Below are positions 31,729 to 41,089 of a stretch of 64,000 nt of DNA, piece after piece. The stretch comes from Anoxybacillus mongoliensis. GTDB lineage: Bacteria; Bacillota; Bacilli; Bacillales; Anoxybacillaceae. Location: positions 62,001-126,000 of the forward strand of contig NZ_JACHEQ010000002.1 in the NCBI RefSeq assembly GCF_014201515.1, in the 5' to 3' direction. Below the pieces are notes generated by a model. It was not told the DNA's origin. It saw only the letters and a program-made list of their open reading frames with translations, and ran no database searches. Each line of letters begins with the position of its first letter. The stretch's first letter is position 1. Both the position numbers and the translations under genes were made by a program.

Positions 31729-32316
31729 TTAACGAACGACAATTTGTTCTTTTATTTTTTCAAGCGATTTTGGGCCGATTCCGCTTACATGCAATAAATC
31801 TTCGACTTTTTGAAACGGTCCGTGTTCCTCCCGATATGCTATAATCGCGGATGCTTTCGCGGGACCAATCCCTTGTAGTGTTTGCAGTTGATCAATCGTT
31901 GCTGTGTTAATGTTGATTTTTCCACTTGAACTGCTCGTTTGACTAGCTGTTTCCACAAGGATGTCCTCACCTTTTTTCGGCACGTAAATGACCATTTCAT
32001 CATGCACTTTCATCGCAAAGTTCACTTTCGTCTCATCTGCTTCGTTTGTTAATCCCCCTGCCAGTTGAATGACGTCATAAATACGACTTGTTGATGCCAC
32101 TTCATATACTCCCGCTCGTTTGACGGCTCCTTTCACATCGACAACAACGGATGATTGCTCCTCTACTTGCTTTTCTTGCTGTTCTTGTTGTTCTACCTGT
32201 TCTAAAGGAAGTGGTTGTATCGGCGTTTCCTCTTGTTGTTGAACGATCCAAATGATCGCTCCAATGACAACTGAGCCTATATATATCCAACGTTCATATG
32301 TTTTTATCCACTTCAT
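31729..32316 (-). CDS. comEA: ComEA, DNA receptor for competence
   Basis: A 195-aa protein with an N-terminal membrane anchor (WIYIGSVVIGAIIWIVQ), a Gln/Glu-rich linker, a SLBB domain (VKRAGVYEVASTSRIYDVIQ) and two helix-hairpin-helix motifs at the C-terminus (INTATIDQLQTLQGIGPAKA, then LLHVSGIGPKSLEKI) that bind incoming double-stranded DNA outside the membrane. Confidence 0.95.
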   Translation of the reverse strand: MKWIKTYERWIYIGSVVIGAIIWIVQQQEETPIQPLPLEQVEQQEQQEKQVEEQSSVVVDVKGAVKRAGVYEVASTSRIYDVIQLAGGLTNEADETKVNFAMKVHDEMVIYVPKKGEDILVETASQTSSSSGKININTATIDQLQTLQGIGPAKASAIIAYREEHGPFQKVEDLLHVSGIGPKSLEKIKEQIVVR

Positions 32317-32393
32317 GCTTTCACCCTTTCATAAAAAGCATTATTCGTGCATACATATGACGTATAGTGGTGACGGATAAGGGGGGAATACCG

Positions 32394-33224
32394 TTGAATA
32401 TAGGGTTTATTGGAACAGGAAACATGGGAACGATTTTAATTGAATCGTTTATTAACGGAAATGCGGTAAAACCAGAACAACTGTTCATTACAAACCGGAC
32501 GCTTGAAAAAGCATACAATATACAAAAACGTTACCCGGACGTTCACGTCATGGCGACGAATGAAGAAGTAGCAAAACACGCGACCATCCTTTTCATTTGT
32601 ACAAAACCGTTGCATATGCCTGCCGTTTTAAAGAAACTACGTCCACACTTGACCGATCATCACTGTGTCGTATCGATTACGAGCCCAATTTCCATACAGC
32701 AACTGGAGTCACTCGTGCCATGTCATGTCGTCCGCGCCATTCCGAGCATTACAAATCGAGCACTCGCCGGAAGTACACTAATTACTGTAAGTGAACGTTG
32801 CACAGAGGCAGATCGGGCAACAATTGAACAGCTATTCCGCTCCATTTCTCGTCCAATATACATAGACGAGCCTATTACGCGCATCGCTTCTGATTTAACG
32901 AGCTGTGGCCCTGCTTTTTTCAGCTATTTAATTCAAAAGTTTATCGATGCAGCCGTTCAACAAACGTCCATTACGAAAGAACAAGCAACAACGTTAGCGA
33001 CAGACATGATCATCGGGCTTGGGGCACTACTTGAGCAACAATTATACACCCTACCGACATTACAGGAAAAAGTGTGCGTGAAAGGCGGTATTACAGGAGC
33101 GGGCATTGAAGTGTTGGAAAAAGAAGTTGGGGACTTGTTTGTCCATGTTTTTCAAAAAACGCACGAAAAGTTTTATGAAGAAACGGAAAAGGTGCGCCAA
33201 CAAATCGACAATATTCGCGATTAA
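32394..33224 (+). CDS. comER: ComER, pyrroline-5-carboxylate reductase-like
   Basis: A 276-aa protein with an N-terminal Rossmann motif IGFIGTGNMG and the P5CR-like C-terminus (CGPAFFSYLIQKFIDAAVQ, KGGITGAGIEVLE). In B. subtilis it is divergent to comEA, as here, and has an unclear role in competence/sporulation. The TTG start at 32394 is set by GGGGGGAATACC and by the family N-terminus; the frame opens 27 nt earlier. Confidence 0.92.
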   Translation: MNIGFIGTGNMGTILIESFINGNAVKPEQLFITNRTLEKAYNIQKRYPDVHVMATNEEVAKHATILFICTKPLHMPAVLKKLRPHLTDHHCVVSITSPISIQQLESLVPCHVVRAIPSITNRALAGSTLITVSERCTEADRATIEQLFRSISRPIYIDEPITRIASDLTSCGPAFFSYLIQKFIDAAVQQTSITKEQATTLATDMIIGLGALLEQQLYTLPTLQEKVCVKGGITGAGIEVLEKEVGDLFVHVFQKTHEKFYEETEKVRQQIDNIRD

Positions 33225-33254
33225 CAAAAAAAAATCCTGCTTATTTGTTAAAGA

Positions 33255-33287
33255 AAAATCCCAAAAGTAAGGCACTTTTGGGATTTT
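33255..33287. terminator. Bidirectional terminator between comER and yqeM
   Basis: Stem AAAATCCCAAAAGT/ACTTTTGGGATTTT with a 5-nt loop. It serves convergent comER (plus) and yqeM (minus) and overlaps the yqeM stop. Confidence 0.85.
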
Positions 33288-34026
33288 ATTTTTGCGCGAT
33301 GAAGAAAATGCGCTCGCTTTCTTTTGTCGGTTGCTGTTCTGTAAAATCTGCCCATACATGCAACAGGCGAAACCCTGCTTGTTTTAACCACATCACATAT
33401 TGATCCACATCGTATGTTCGCTGTACGTGCATTTCGTCGACTCGTTCATACATGCCCTCTTCTAATTGCACAAAAAACGTGAGCTCATGTTCGACGCTAT
33501 GTGGCCACGATCCTTCATAACAATTCCATATGTAACTCACTTGTTCATCGTTGCTCGCAAACGTTCTATGATGTAAAAAGACGTTTTCCATTTTAAATAA
33601 AGAATGCACATCAAATAAAAACAAGCCACCCGGACGCAATTGATCATATGCACGCGAAAACGTGGCGATCACGTCTTCTTCCTGTAATAAATAATTGAGC
33701 GAATCACAAAAAATAACGATCGTATCAAACGGCTCAAACGGACCAAATTCACGCATATCTTGCTGAAAAAACGAGAGAGCGACCCCGCGCTCTTCTGCTT
33801 TCATTTGCGCAATAGCCAACATTTGTTCTGACAAGTCGACACCGGTCACTTCAAACCCTTTTTCTGCTAACCGAATCGCAAGCTCTCCCGTACCACATCC
33901 GAGATCAAGCAACCGTTTTCCAACGTGATAGGAAGCAACTGTTCGTTCAACGAGTGCACACCACGCATCATACGGGGCATCGCTCATTAATTGATCATAC
34001 CAACTCGCAAATCGTTCGTACGTCAT
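33286..34026 (-). CDS. yqeM: Class I SAM-dependent methyltransferase YqeM
   Basis: A 246-aa methyltransferase with motif I LLDLGCGTGELA, post-I VTGVDLSEQML and DTIVIFCDSLNYL. The substrate is unknown. It is the last gene of the yqeG-to-yqeM operon; its ATG overlaps the rsfS stop by 4 bp. Confidence 0.92.
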   Translation of the reverse strand: MTYERFASWYDQLMSDAPYDAWCALVERTVASYHVGKRLLDLGCGTGELAIRLAEKGFEVTGVDLSEQMLAIAQMKAEERGVALSFFQQDMREFGPFEPFDTIVIFCDSLNYLLQEEDVIATFSRAYDQLRPGGLFLFDVHSLFKMENVFLHHRTFASNDEQVSYIWNCYEGSWPHSVEHELTFFVQLEEGMYERVDEMHVQRTYDVDQYVMWLKQAGFRLLHVWADFTEQQPTKESERIFFIAQK

Positions 34027-34379
34027 GCTCCGAGATCACTCTCAATTTGTTCAAGTGGCGCATCGCCCCATAATCGTTCGAGATTGTAATATTCACGATC
34101 TTCTTTATGGAACACATGGACGACAACATCTCCTAAATCGACTAAAATCCAACGTGCTTCATCAAAACCTTCAACACGTTTTACTAAAACGTCATGTTCT
34201 TCCGCCTTTTCTTTAATTTCGCGCGCAATGGCTTGCACTTGTTTATCTGAATTGCCATGACAAATCATAAAGTAGTCGGCAACAAGCGAAATGCCTTTCA
34301 TATTTAATGCCACGATGTTCTCTGCTTTCTTTTCATCAGCTGCTTGTACAGCAATGCGTAAAATATCTCGTTCTGTCAT
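34023..34379 (-). CDS. rsfS: Ribosome silencing factor RsfS
   Basis: A 118-aa Iojap-family protein that binds L14 and blocks subunit joining in starvation. Conserved strings are ADYFMICHGNSDKQVQAIA, RVEGFDEARWILVDLGDVVVH (in two parts) and HVFHKEDREYYNLERLWGD. It overlaps yqeK and yqeM by 4 bp each. Confidence 0.95.
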   Translation of the reverse strand: MTERDILRIAVQAADEKKAENIVALNMKGISLVADYFMICHGNSDKQVQAIAREIKEKAEEHDVLVKRVEGFDEARWILVDLGDVVVHVFHKEDREYYNLERLWGDAPLEQIESDLGA

Positions 34380-34951
34380 GAAGAAACCCCCTTTAATTTT
34401 TGTGCTATATCATTATACGTATGAAACGTATCTGGATAAATCGGTTCACGTTTGTCCATTAAAAATTGAATCGTATTTTGCAACGCCCGAAAAAGCGCAC
34501 GATCCAAATGCTCTCGTGCTAACGCCCGCACTTCGTCAACACCTGGAAACGAACGATTCGGCTCAATATAATCGGCGATATATACAATTTTTTCAAGCAA
34601 TGTCATATTCGGTCTTCCTGATGTATGATAACGAATCGCCTGTAAAATGTCTTCATCTTGAATGCCGACTTCCGTTTGAACTAAATATGCCCCGACCGGC
34701 GCATGCCATAACTCTGGGCTATACGCTAACAAATCTTGTGGCATTTGTTGCTCGATAATGATGCGCTTCATTTCTTCTTTTGTACGGAATTTAGCGTAGT
34801 CATGAAAAATCGCGGCTAATTCCGCCTTTTGAATATCAGCACCATATATTTTCGCAAGTTCAATCGCTGTTTCCATCACACCTACTGTATGAATGTAACG
34901 TTGTTCTTTTAATTGCTTGCGCACGATCGCTAACGCTTCTTCACGTTTCAT
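34376..34951 (-). CDS. yqeK: HD-domain hydrolase YqeK
   Basis: A 191-aa HD-superfamily protein; family members are symmetrical Ap4A hydrolases. Motifs are [24 protein letters not shown] (HD), [10 protein letters not shown] and [11 protein letters not shown]. It overlaps nadD by 11 bp and rsfS by 4 bp. Confidence 0.94.
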   Translation of the reverse strand: MKREEALAIVRKQLKEQRYIHTVGVMETAIELAKIYGADIQKAELAAIFHDYAKFRTKEEMKRIIIEQQMPQDLLAYSPELWHAPVGAYLVQTEVGIQDEDILQAIRYHTSGRPNMTLLEKIVYIADYIEPNRSFPGVDEVRALAREHLDRALFRALQNTIQFLMDKREPIYPDTFHTYNDIAQKLKGVSS

Positions 34952-35507
34952 ACAAACGATTCTCCTTTATATATAATTGGACCGCTTCTGGCAACAAATA
35001 CGTGACACTTTTCCCACTTTGAATACGTTCACGAATGAGCGAAGAAGAAACCGCAAATACCGGCACGTCTACTTCTATTATTGGATACGATGTACGAAGG
35101 GAATAGCCCGGTCGTTTCACTCCAACAAATTGCACAAGCTGAACGAGCTCATCAATACGATACCAATGTGGCAAATATTCGACCATATCCCCACCAATAA
35201 TAAAATAAAATATCGTATGAGGATGTTTTTTCTTTAACAAAACGATCGTATCGTACGTATATGATCGCTCTTTTCGTTCAAGTTCAATCGTTTCAACGCG
35301 AAAGTGCGGCTGATTGGCAACCGCCGCATGCAACATATTGACGCGATGCACATGATCTGTCACTTTTTTGTCTTTATGTGGCGGAATGTAGTTTGGCATA
35401 AACCATATTTCATCGAGTTGCAACTCCGTTCGTACATCATCCGCAATTAGTAAATGCCCGTAATGAGGCGGATCAAACGTCCCACCTAAAATGCCTACTT
35501 TTTTCAC
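34941..35507 (-). CDS. nadD: Nicotinate-nucleotide adenylyltransferase NadD
   Basis: Makes deamido-NAD from nicotinate mononucleotide and ATP. The 188-aa protein starts (M)[18 protein letters not shown], with the nucleotidyltransferase HxGH motif; [16 protein letters not shown] is the ISSTxIR-like motif. The GTG start at 35507 follows ATAGGAGCGACGCG; the longer frame has no family support. Confidence 0.95.
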   Translation of the reverse strand: MKKVGILGGTFDPPHYGHLLIADDVRTELQLDEIWFMPNYIPPHKDKKVTDHVHRVNMLHAAVANQPHFRVETIELERKERSYTYDTIVLLKKKHPHTIFYFIIGGDMVEYLPHWYRIDELVQLVQFVGVKRPGYSLRTSYPIIEVDVPVFAVSSSLIRERIQSGKSVTYLLPEAVQLYIKENRLYET

Positions 35508-35517
35508 CGCGTCGCTC

Positions 35518-35811
35518 CTATTTTGGTAACACAATTTGTTTGTGTTCACGTGATTCTTTATATAACACGATCGTATGTCCGATCAGTTGGACGACTTCCG
35601 CCCCTGCACCTTGCGCTAATTGTTCTGCAACAACTTCTTTTTCTTCATCGCAATTTTTTAATACACTTACTTTAATAAGCTCTCTCGCTTCGAGCGCATC
35701 CGCAATTTGTTTAATCATGTTTTCATTGACGCCACCTTTTCCTACTTGGAAAATCGGTGTTAAATGATGAGCTAAAGAACGTAAAAACCGTTTTTGTTTT
35801 CCTGTTAACAT
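35518..35811 (-). CDS. yhbY: YhbY-type RNA-binding (CRM) protein
   Basis: A 97-aa CRM-domain protein (YqeI) associated with pre-50S particles. [27 protein letters not shown] shows the conserved GxxG RNA-binding loop, and the protein ends [19 protein letters not shown] 35811 follows TAGGAGGAAAAAC and overlaps the aroE stop. Confidence 0.93.
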   Translation of the reverse strand: MLTGKQKRFLRSLAHHLTPIFQVGKGGVNENMIKQIADALEARELIKVSVLKNCDEEKEVVAEQLAQGAGAEVVQLIGHTIVLYKESREHKQIVLPK

Positions 35812-36632
35812 GTTTTTCCTCCTAACTGTTGAATAACAAGTTGTTCCATTCGTTTCGTATTTGGGAAAATGCCTGTCCATTTTTCAAACGCTAGCGCTCC
35901 TTGATAGACAAACATCCCGACGCCGTTTTGCACGCGCGCCCCTTTTTCTTTCGCTTCTTGCAACCATTTCGTCATCAGTGGATTATAAATGATATCGCTG
36001 ACGATTGTATCTTTTTTTAAATTTCGAAGAGAAATTGGCATGGCATCGACATGCGGATACATGCCTACGGACGTCGTGTTAATGACGATGTCGTACTCCC
36101 CTAAACGCTCTTCTGCTTGTTCAAGCGAATACACAGCTGACTTTTCTTTTTTAATAAACGCTTCCGCTCTTTCTAATGTGCGATTACATATATCAATAGT
36201 GGACGCTTGATGGTTTAAAAGAGCAAAATAAATGCCACGCGCTGCTCCACCTGCACCGACAATCAATATGCGTGCGCCGAATAATTCAATGTTCATTTGT
36301 TCGCATAACGCCCGGACAAATCCTTCACCATCTGTATTATAGCCAACCCATTTCCCATTTTCATTAACAACTGTGTTGACTGCCCCCATTTGTTTAGCTG
36401 TTTCATCAAGCTCATCCATATATTCCATCACTGCTGTCTTATGTGGGATCGTCACATTAAACCCGGCACATTGCAACGCCCTTAAACCTTCTACCGCCTC
36501 TTTTAACATATGTGGCTCGACATGGAACGCATGATAATGCGCATCGATATGTAACGATTGAAACGCATCGTTATGCATAAGCGGCGATAACGAATGATGA
36601 ACAGGGCAACCGATAAGCCCAAATAGTTTCAA
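35805..36632 (-). CDS. aroE: Shikimate dehydrogenase AroE
   Basis: NADP-dependent reduction of 3-dehydroshikimate in the aromatic amino acid pathway. The 275-aa protein starts (M)KLFGLIGCPVHHSLSPLMHN, with AGFNVTIPHKTAV and the Rossmann motif LIVGAGGAARGIYFAL. The TTG start at 36632 follows GGGGGAGAGGGAT. An open frame extends upstream to 36821 inside yqeH but is not family-like. Confidence 0.95.
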   Translation of the reverse strand: MKLFGLIGCPVHHSLSPLMHNDAFQSLHIDAHYHAFHVEPHMLKEAVEGLRALQCAGFNVTIPHKTAVMEYMDELDETAKQMGAVNTVVNENGKWVGYNTDGEGFVRALCEQMNIELFGARILIVGAGGAARGIYFALLNHQASTIDICNRTLERAEAFIKKEKSAVYSLEQAEERLGEYDIVINTTSVGMYPHVDAMPISLRNLKKDTIVSDIIYNPLMTKWLQEAKEKGARVQNGVGMFVYQGALAFEKWTGIFPNTKRMEQLVIQQLGGKTC

Positions 36633-36652
36633 ATCCCTCTCCCCCTCTTCTG

Positions 36653-37756
36653 TTAAATGAGCGATTTGCGCAACATCACACCAACACCTTTTGGTGCATA
36701 TGCAATGACTTGTGCCCCCGGTTCGTGACATGTCACCCAACCGAGCCCTGAAAAAACGATATCTGTTTTTGGTTCTTTTAACGTAAAATGATGGGCGACA
36801 AGTGGCGGCAATTGCTCGCAATAGCTTTTGCGCGGCGGCTGCAACAATTCACCAAGATGTCTCTCATACAATTCATCGGCATGCTCACGTTTCGTTCGAT
36901 GAATAAATAGTTCATTTGACATATAACATACAAATGGACGTCTTCCCCCGCTCACATAATCTAGCCGGGCAAGTCCGCCGAAAAATAACGTTTGTTGTTC
37001 GTTTAATTGATATACTTTTGGTTTAATTTCTTTTTTCGGTGTAATCACTTTTAAATCTTTTTTATCGACGAAATGTGCCATTTGATGATGATTGATAATT
37101 CCTGGCGTATCGTAAAGCGCCGAACCATCATCGAGCGGAATTTCAATCATATCAAGTGTTGTTCCAGGGAAATATGACGTCGTAATGATGTTTCCTTTTC
37201 CTGTCGCTTCTTTAATGATACGATTAATAAATGTCGATTTTCCGACGTTTGTACAGCCGACGACATATACATCTTTTCCATTGCGATACTCATCAATCGC
37301 AACCATCACTTCCTTCATTCCATCACCTTTATTGGCGCTGACTAAAAAGACATCGCGTGGCTGTAAGCCGAGTTCGCGCGCTGTTTGTCTCATCCACCGC
37401 GTGACCTTTTCGTGTTTTACAGACTTTGGTAACAAGTCGACTTTATTCCCGACAAGTAACACATCTTTTTTTCCGACAAATCGATGCAACCCAGGCAACC
37501 AACTGCCATTGAAGTCAAAAATGTCAACAATTTTCACTACAAGTCCATCCGCTTGTCCGATGCCGTGCAAAATGTTTAAAAAGTCGTCATCTGTTAAAGA
37601 TACATCTTGCACTTCGTTGTAATGTTTTAACCGAAAACAACGCTGACAAATGATCGGATCGCGTTCAAGTGCTGAAGGAGGCGCATACCCGACTTTCGTT
37701 TCGTCTTCTGTTTGAATCGTTACTCCACATCCAATACAAATGACTTGTTCACTCAT
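36653..37756 (-). CDS. yqeH: Circularly permuted GTPase YqeH
   Basis: GTPase needed for 30S ribosome assembly. The 367-aa protein has a zinc finger (CIGCGVTIQ, CQRCF). The G motifs are in the permuted order G4 NKVDLLP, then G1 GCTNVGKSTFIN, then G3 DTPGI, and the C-terminal domain binds rRNA. ATG 37756 chosen from GGGAGTGATGATA spacing. It is followed by aroE. Confidence 0.95.
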   Translation of the reverse strand: MSEQVICIGCGVTIQTEDETKVGYAPPSALERDPIICQRCFRLKHYNEVQDVSLTDDDFLNILHGIGQADGLVVKIVDIFDFNGSWLPGLHRFVGKKDVLLVGNKVDLLPKSVKHEKVTRWMRQTARELGLQPRDVFLVSANKGDGMKEVMVAIDEYRNGKDVYVVGCTNVGKSTFINRIIKEATGKGNIITTSYFPGTTLDMIEIPLDDGSALYDTPGIINHHQMAHFVDKKDLKVITPKKEIKPKVYQLNEQQTLFFGGLARLDYVSGGRRPFVCYMSNELFIHRTKREHADELYERHLGELLQPPRKSYCEQLPPLVAHHFTLKEPKTDIVFSGLGWVTCHEPGAQVIAYAPKGVGVMLRKSLI

Positions 37757-37761
37757 TATCA

Positions 37762-38274
37762 TCACTCCCAATGAATCATACCTTTTTTTCGCATGACATT
37801 TAAAATTCTTCGTTCAATATTTCGATTCATACGAGTAAAAAAGCCATCTGTTTGCGCGACAGGAACGACTAAAATCGTATGTAATCCGAGACGATTGCCA
37901 CCAAATACATCGGTAAGAAGCTGATCACCGATGACGACGACTTCTTCGTTTTTTAACTTCATGTCGCGCAACGCTTGTTGGAACGCTCTCGTTAATGGCT
38001 TGCGCGCCTCGAAAATGAACGGAATGCCAAGTGGCTTGGCGAATGCTTCCACTCTTTTTTTATTGTTGTTTGACACGATCGTCACTTGAATGTCACTTTT
38101 CTTCATGTCTTCAAACCACCGAGCCACTTCTGGCGTCGCAAGCGGACGATCCCACTCAATTAACGTATTGTCTAAATCGGTAATAATCCCTTTGATTCCT
38201 TTTTGTTTTAAATGTTGAGGGGTGATTTCAAAAATACTTTTTGCATGTTCGTTCGGTAAGAAATATTTTAACAT
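37762..38274 (-). CDS. yqeG: HAD-family phosphatase YqeG
   Basis: A 170-aa HAD IIIA hydrolase: motif I ITDLDNTLIEW, motif II IVSNNN, motif III K in EARKPLTRAF, motif IV VVIGDQLLTDVFGGN. The physiological substrate is unknown. First gene of the operon running to yqeM. Confidence 0.93.
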   Translation of the reverse strand: MLKYFLPNEHAKSIFEITPQHLKQKGIKGIITDLDNTLIEWDRPLATPEVARWFEDMKKSDIQVTIVSNNNKKRVEAFAKPLGIPFIFEARKPLTRAFQQALRDMKLKNEEVVVIGDQLLTDVFGGNRLGLHTILVVPVAQTDGFFTRMNRNIERRILNVMRKKGMIHWE

Positions 38275-38362
38275 ACTTCCTCATTCCTTCTTCGTTTTTT
38301 ACTTTTTACATAAATAAACAAATTGTAAAATTTTTCGACAAAATCCGACGATTTTTGTGTTT

Positions 38363-38462
38363 TGTGGATAACTTTATACACATCATCCACACGTATTTCT
38401 CAAGTTTTTCTACACGTTATAAACAATTCATCCACATATTATCCACCACTATCTGTGGATAA
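38363..38462. promoter_or_regulatory. DnaA-box cluster upstream of sda
   Basis: Six 9-mers resembling TTATNCACA in 100 bp: TGTGGATAA (38363-38371 and 38454-38462, reverse), TTATACACA (38374-38382), TCATCCACA (38383-38391 and 38428-38436), TTATCCACC (38439-38447). In B. subtilis DnaA activates sda through such boxes, coupling replication status to sporulation. Confidence 0.85.
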
Positions 38463-38471
38463 TTAGAACAA

Positions 38472-38500
38472 TTGTTCTTATTTTCGTTTTATGGTAAAGT
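38472..38500 (+). promoter_or_regulatory. sda promoter
   Basis: TTGTTC (38472-38477), 17-nt spacer, TAAAGT (38495-38500), directly downstream of the DnaA-box cluster. Confidence 0.6.
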
Positions 38501-38560
38501 GAAGATAAACCTACCATTATATGTATACATGTATTCGTGTATACCTAAGGAGGCGAAAAA

Positions 38561-38701
38561 ATGAAATGTTTGCCTGACGACTTATTAATTGAATCATACT
38601 ACAAAGCGAAAGAATTACAACTAAGCAAAGAATTTATTCAACTGATTGAACGTGAGATTTTCCGTCGCCGTCTTCATCATAAACTGAAACAAACATCGTA
38701 A
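38561..38701 (+). CDS. sda: Sporulation checkpoint protein Sda
   Basis: A 46-aa helical-hairpin inhibitor of sporulation histidine kinases (KinA/KinB), blocking Spo0A activation when replication is perturbed. The sequence [20 protein letters not shown] and then [13 protein letters not shown] matches the family. The RBS AAGGAGGCGAAAAA is strong. The upstream DnaA boxes support the assignment. Confidence 0.93.
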   Translation: MKCLPDDLLIESYYKAKELQLSKEFIQLIEREIFRRRLHHKLKQTS

Positions 38702-38703
38702 TT

Positions 38704-38726
38704 GAGCCTCTATTGGCTCTTTTTCT
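38704..38726 (+). terminator. Terminator after sda
   Basis: Short stem GAGCC/GGCTC followed by TTTTTCTTTT, immediately after the sda stop and before the convergent psd. Confidence 0.6.
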
Positions 38727-39507
38727 TTTGCGCCAAAAAGCCGATTCGTTGTCCCATTTTTACTTCAAATGGCGGGACGATTTGTTCGTCTAATGTGAAC
38801 ACATCTTTTTCAAACAGTAACACAACCGTAGAACCGAATGAAAAATATCCGATTTCTTCCCCTTTTTTCACATAATCATGTTCATGTGTTAATTCAATGC
38901 TGTTGACAAACATCGCTCCGACTTTCACGATAGCCGTATACATGCCATTTGTACACAATTCCGTAATTCTTCTGTAATTTTTAGAAAGAGGAGCCTTCCC
39001 ATATTTCAATCCAAGGCGGTTTACAGGGTATGACTTCCCACCAAGCTCCCACTGCTTCACAACTTCCCCACATATTGGACTATGAATGCGATGATAATGA
39101 CTCGGACTTAAATACAAAATAATAAACGTTCCATGCAAATATTTTTCAGCTATTCGGTCATCACCGAGCATTTCACGAATAGAGTACGTTTTCCCTTTGA
39201 CAATGATTTCTTTTTGTTCCGTAATCACGCCGACATCTTCAATAACGGCATCGACAGGGCTGACGACACTATCTGGATGTGCATCAACTGGACGAAGCCC
39301 TTGTTTTAACGTACGCACGAACAGTTGTTGGAGCGTTTCGTATTCATGTAACTTTTTTTCCATTTCTTCTTCATTAACTTTATATACTTTCGCATAAGAT
39401 GGAATGACTAACCGACTCCATTTCGAGCGTGTGAACGAAGCGAGACATTTCGATGTCAACGGCTGATTTGTCAATTCAATAAATAGTCGATATAACCACT
39501 TCAACAA
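38710..39507 (-). CDS. psd: Phosphatidylserine decarboxylase proenzyme
   Basis: Converts phosphatidylserine to phosphatidylethanolamine after self-cleavage forming a pyruvoyl group. The 265-aa protein has SPVDAVIEDVG, YLSPSHYHRIHSP and the cleavage motif FGST in IGYFSFGSTVVLLFEK; the FGST form is also seen in B. subtilis Psd. It is divergent from pssA, so the two successive steps of PE synthesis are neighbours. Confidence 0.95.
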   Translation of the reverse strand: MLKWLYRLFIELTNQPLTSKCLASFTRSKWSRLVIPSYAKVYKVNEEEMEKKLHEYETLQQLFVRTLKQGLRPVDAHPDSVVSPVDAVIEDVGVITEQKEIIVKGKTYSIREMLGDDRIAEKYLHGTFIILYLSPSHYHRIHSPICGEVVKQWELGGKSYPVNRLGLKYGKAPLSKNYRRITELCTNGMYTAIVKVGAMFVNSIELTHEHDYVKKGEEIGYFSFGSTVVLLFEKDVFTLDEQIVPPFEVKMGQRIGFLAQKKKSQ

Positions 39508-39631
39508 CGACTTTCCCTCCTAAAGTAAAGAATATCCTTTACTAGTTTGCTTATTATCAATAAAATATTAGTAACCGAGTGATATTTTTGGCAAGTGGGT
39601 CGGCACGATTTCAATAAAGGAGTGAATTTAT

Positions 39632-40171
39632 ATGTTTTTATCGGATTATATTGATCATACCATTAAAAAACTTAAAGCGCATACGGCAAACGTATTGACG
39701 TTGACAAACTTAAGCTTAGGCGGTTTCGCCATTTTATTTGCGGTGAAAGGCCAGCTGAATGTCTCTGTATTATTTATTTTTTTAGCAGCACTTGCCGATC
39801 GTTTTGACGGAACAGTCGCTCGGAAAATGAACATCGAATCAGACTTAGGGAAACAATTGGACTCAATGAGTGATATTATATCATTTGGAGTAGCACCTGC
39901 ACTATTACTTTATCAAGGATTATTGCACGAATTTGGCGCACCTGGCTCATTTTTTACGATTTTTTATATCGGTTGCGGAGCCTTTCGGTTAGCACGATTT
40001 AACATTACTGAAAGCAACGGATATTTCACCGGTTTGCCGATTACAGCAGCAGGTTGTTTATTGACGCTTAGCTATTTAACGATTCATTACTTCCCGCCTT
40101 ACATCTTTATTTTTATTATTTTTACGCTTTCTCTTTTAATGGTTGGTTCATTCAAGTTAAAGAAAATTTAA
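39632..40171 (+). CDS. pssA: CDP-diacylglycerol-serine O-phosphatidyltransferase
   Basis: Makes phosphatidylserine from CDP-diacylglycerol and serine. The 179-aa membrane protein has the CDP-alcohol phosphotransferase motif within DRFDGTVARKMNIESDLGKQ and LDSMSDIISFG (DGx2ARx8Gx3Dx3D). ATG 39632 follows AAAGGAGTGAATTTAT. Confidence 0.95.
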   Translation: MFLSDYIDHTIKKLKAHTANVLTLTNLSLGGFAILFAVKGQLNVSVLFIFLAALADRFDGTVARKMNIESDLGKQLDSMSDIISFGVAPALLLYQGLLHEFGAPGSFFTIFYIGCGAFRLARFNITESNGYFTGLPITAAGCLLTLSYLTIHYFPPYIFIFIIFTLSLLMVGSFKLKKI

Positions 40172-40204
40172 CCCTTGGAGTTTTCCACTTCAAGGGTTTT
40201 TTTC
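40170..40204 (+). terminator. Terminator after pssA
   Basis: Stem AACCCTTGGAG/CTTCAAGGGTT with a short loop and TTTTTT tail, overlapping the stop codon. Confidence 0.8.
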
Positions 40205-40288
40205 GTACAAATTTCCCTTTTCAAACATTCGGATAAATTATATGATAAACTTGGATTTATTTTTCAATCTACAACTAGAGGTGATATC

Positions 40289-41089
40289 ATGGACCGTACG
40301 TCCTTAATCGGGCTCATTCTTGGCATTATCGCTGTCGGTGTCGGAATGGTGTTTAAAGGTGTAAGCCCATCTGTGCTCATTAACCCTGCTGCGATTTTAA
40401 TCATTTTATTAGGGACAGCGGCAGCCGTTACGATCGCCTTTCCAACGAAAGAAATTTCGAAAGTGCCGAAACTGTTTGGAGTTATTTTTAAAGAATCAAA
40501 AACACCAAAAATTGAAGAACTTATCCCGCTGTTTGTCGAGTGGGCAAACATCGCTCGTCGCGAAGGATTGCTCGCTTTAGAGGCAAAAATTGCTGAAATT
40601 GATGACCCATTTTTACGCAACGGATTAAGTTTAGCCATTGACGGACAGTCACAAGAATTTATTCGCGATGTCATGACAGAAGAAATTGAAGCGATGGAAG
40701 AACGCCACTTAGCGAATGCTACTATTTTTACACAAGCCGGCACATATGCCCCAACGCTCGGGGTACTTGGTGCCGTCGTCGGATTAATCGCTGCGTTGCA
40801 AGATATGTCTGATATTGAGCGTCTCGGTCACGCCATTAGTGCGGCGTTCGTTGCGACACTTATGGGGATTTTTACAGGATACGTCCTTTGGCATCCCTTT
40901 GCGAACAAGCTAAAGCGTAAATCAAAAGAAGAAATTAAAGTGCGACAAGTAATGATCGAAGGTGTGCTTTCCATTATTGAAGGACAAGCACCTCGAGCGA
41001 TTGAGCAAAAATTAGCTTCTTATTTACCGATGAGCGAACGTCAAAAACTTTTAGGACAAGGAGCTCAAAATAATGGCGAAAAAGCATAA
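40289..41089 (+). CDS. motA: Flagellar motor stator MotA
   Basis: Proton-channel stator subunit of 266 aa starting MDRTSLIGLILGIIAVGVGMVFKG. It has four membrane helices and the conserved TYAPTLGVLGAVVGLIAAL and AISAAFVATLMGIFTGYVLW. ATG 40289 follows TAGAGGTGATATC. It overlaps motB by 17 bp. It is similar to proton-type MotA rather than MotP, judged by similarity along its length to B. subtilis MotA. Confidence 0.93.
   Translation: MDRTSLIGLILGIIAVGVGMVFKGVSPSVLINPAAILIILLGTAAAVTIAFPTKEISKVPKLFGVIFKESKTPKIEELIPLFVEWANIARREGLLALEAKIAEIDDPFLRNGLSLAIDGQSQEFIRDVMTEEIEAMEERHLANATIFTQAGTYAPTLGVLGAVVGLIAALQDMSDIERLGHAISAAFVATLMGIFTGYVLWHPFANKLKRKSKEEIKVRQVMIEGVLSIIEGQAPRAIEQKLASYLPMSERQKLLGQGAQNNGEKA

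Noticed and set aside
40175-40288. Longer N-terminus for MotA
   Set aside because: The extra frame covers the pssA terminator and has no RBS; MDRTSLIG at 40289 matches the family start.
40205-40288. Sigma-D promoter for motAB
   Set aside because: CAAA and CGGATAAA are present near 40213-40240, but the spacing and -10 differ too much from TAAA-N15-GCCGATAT.
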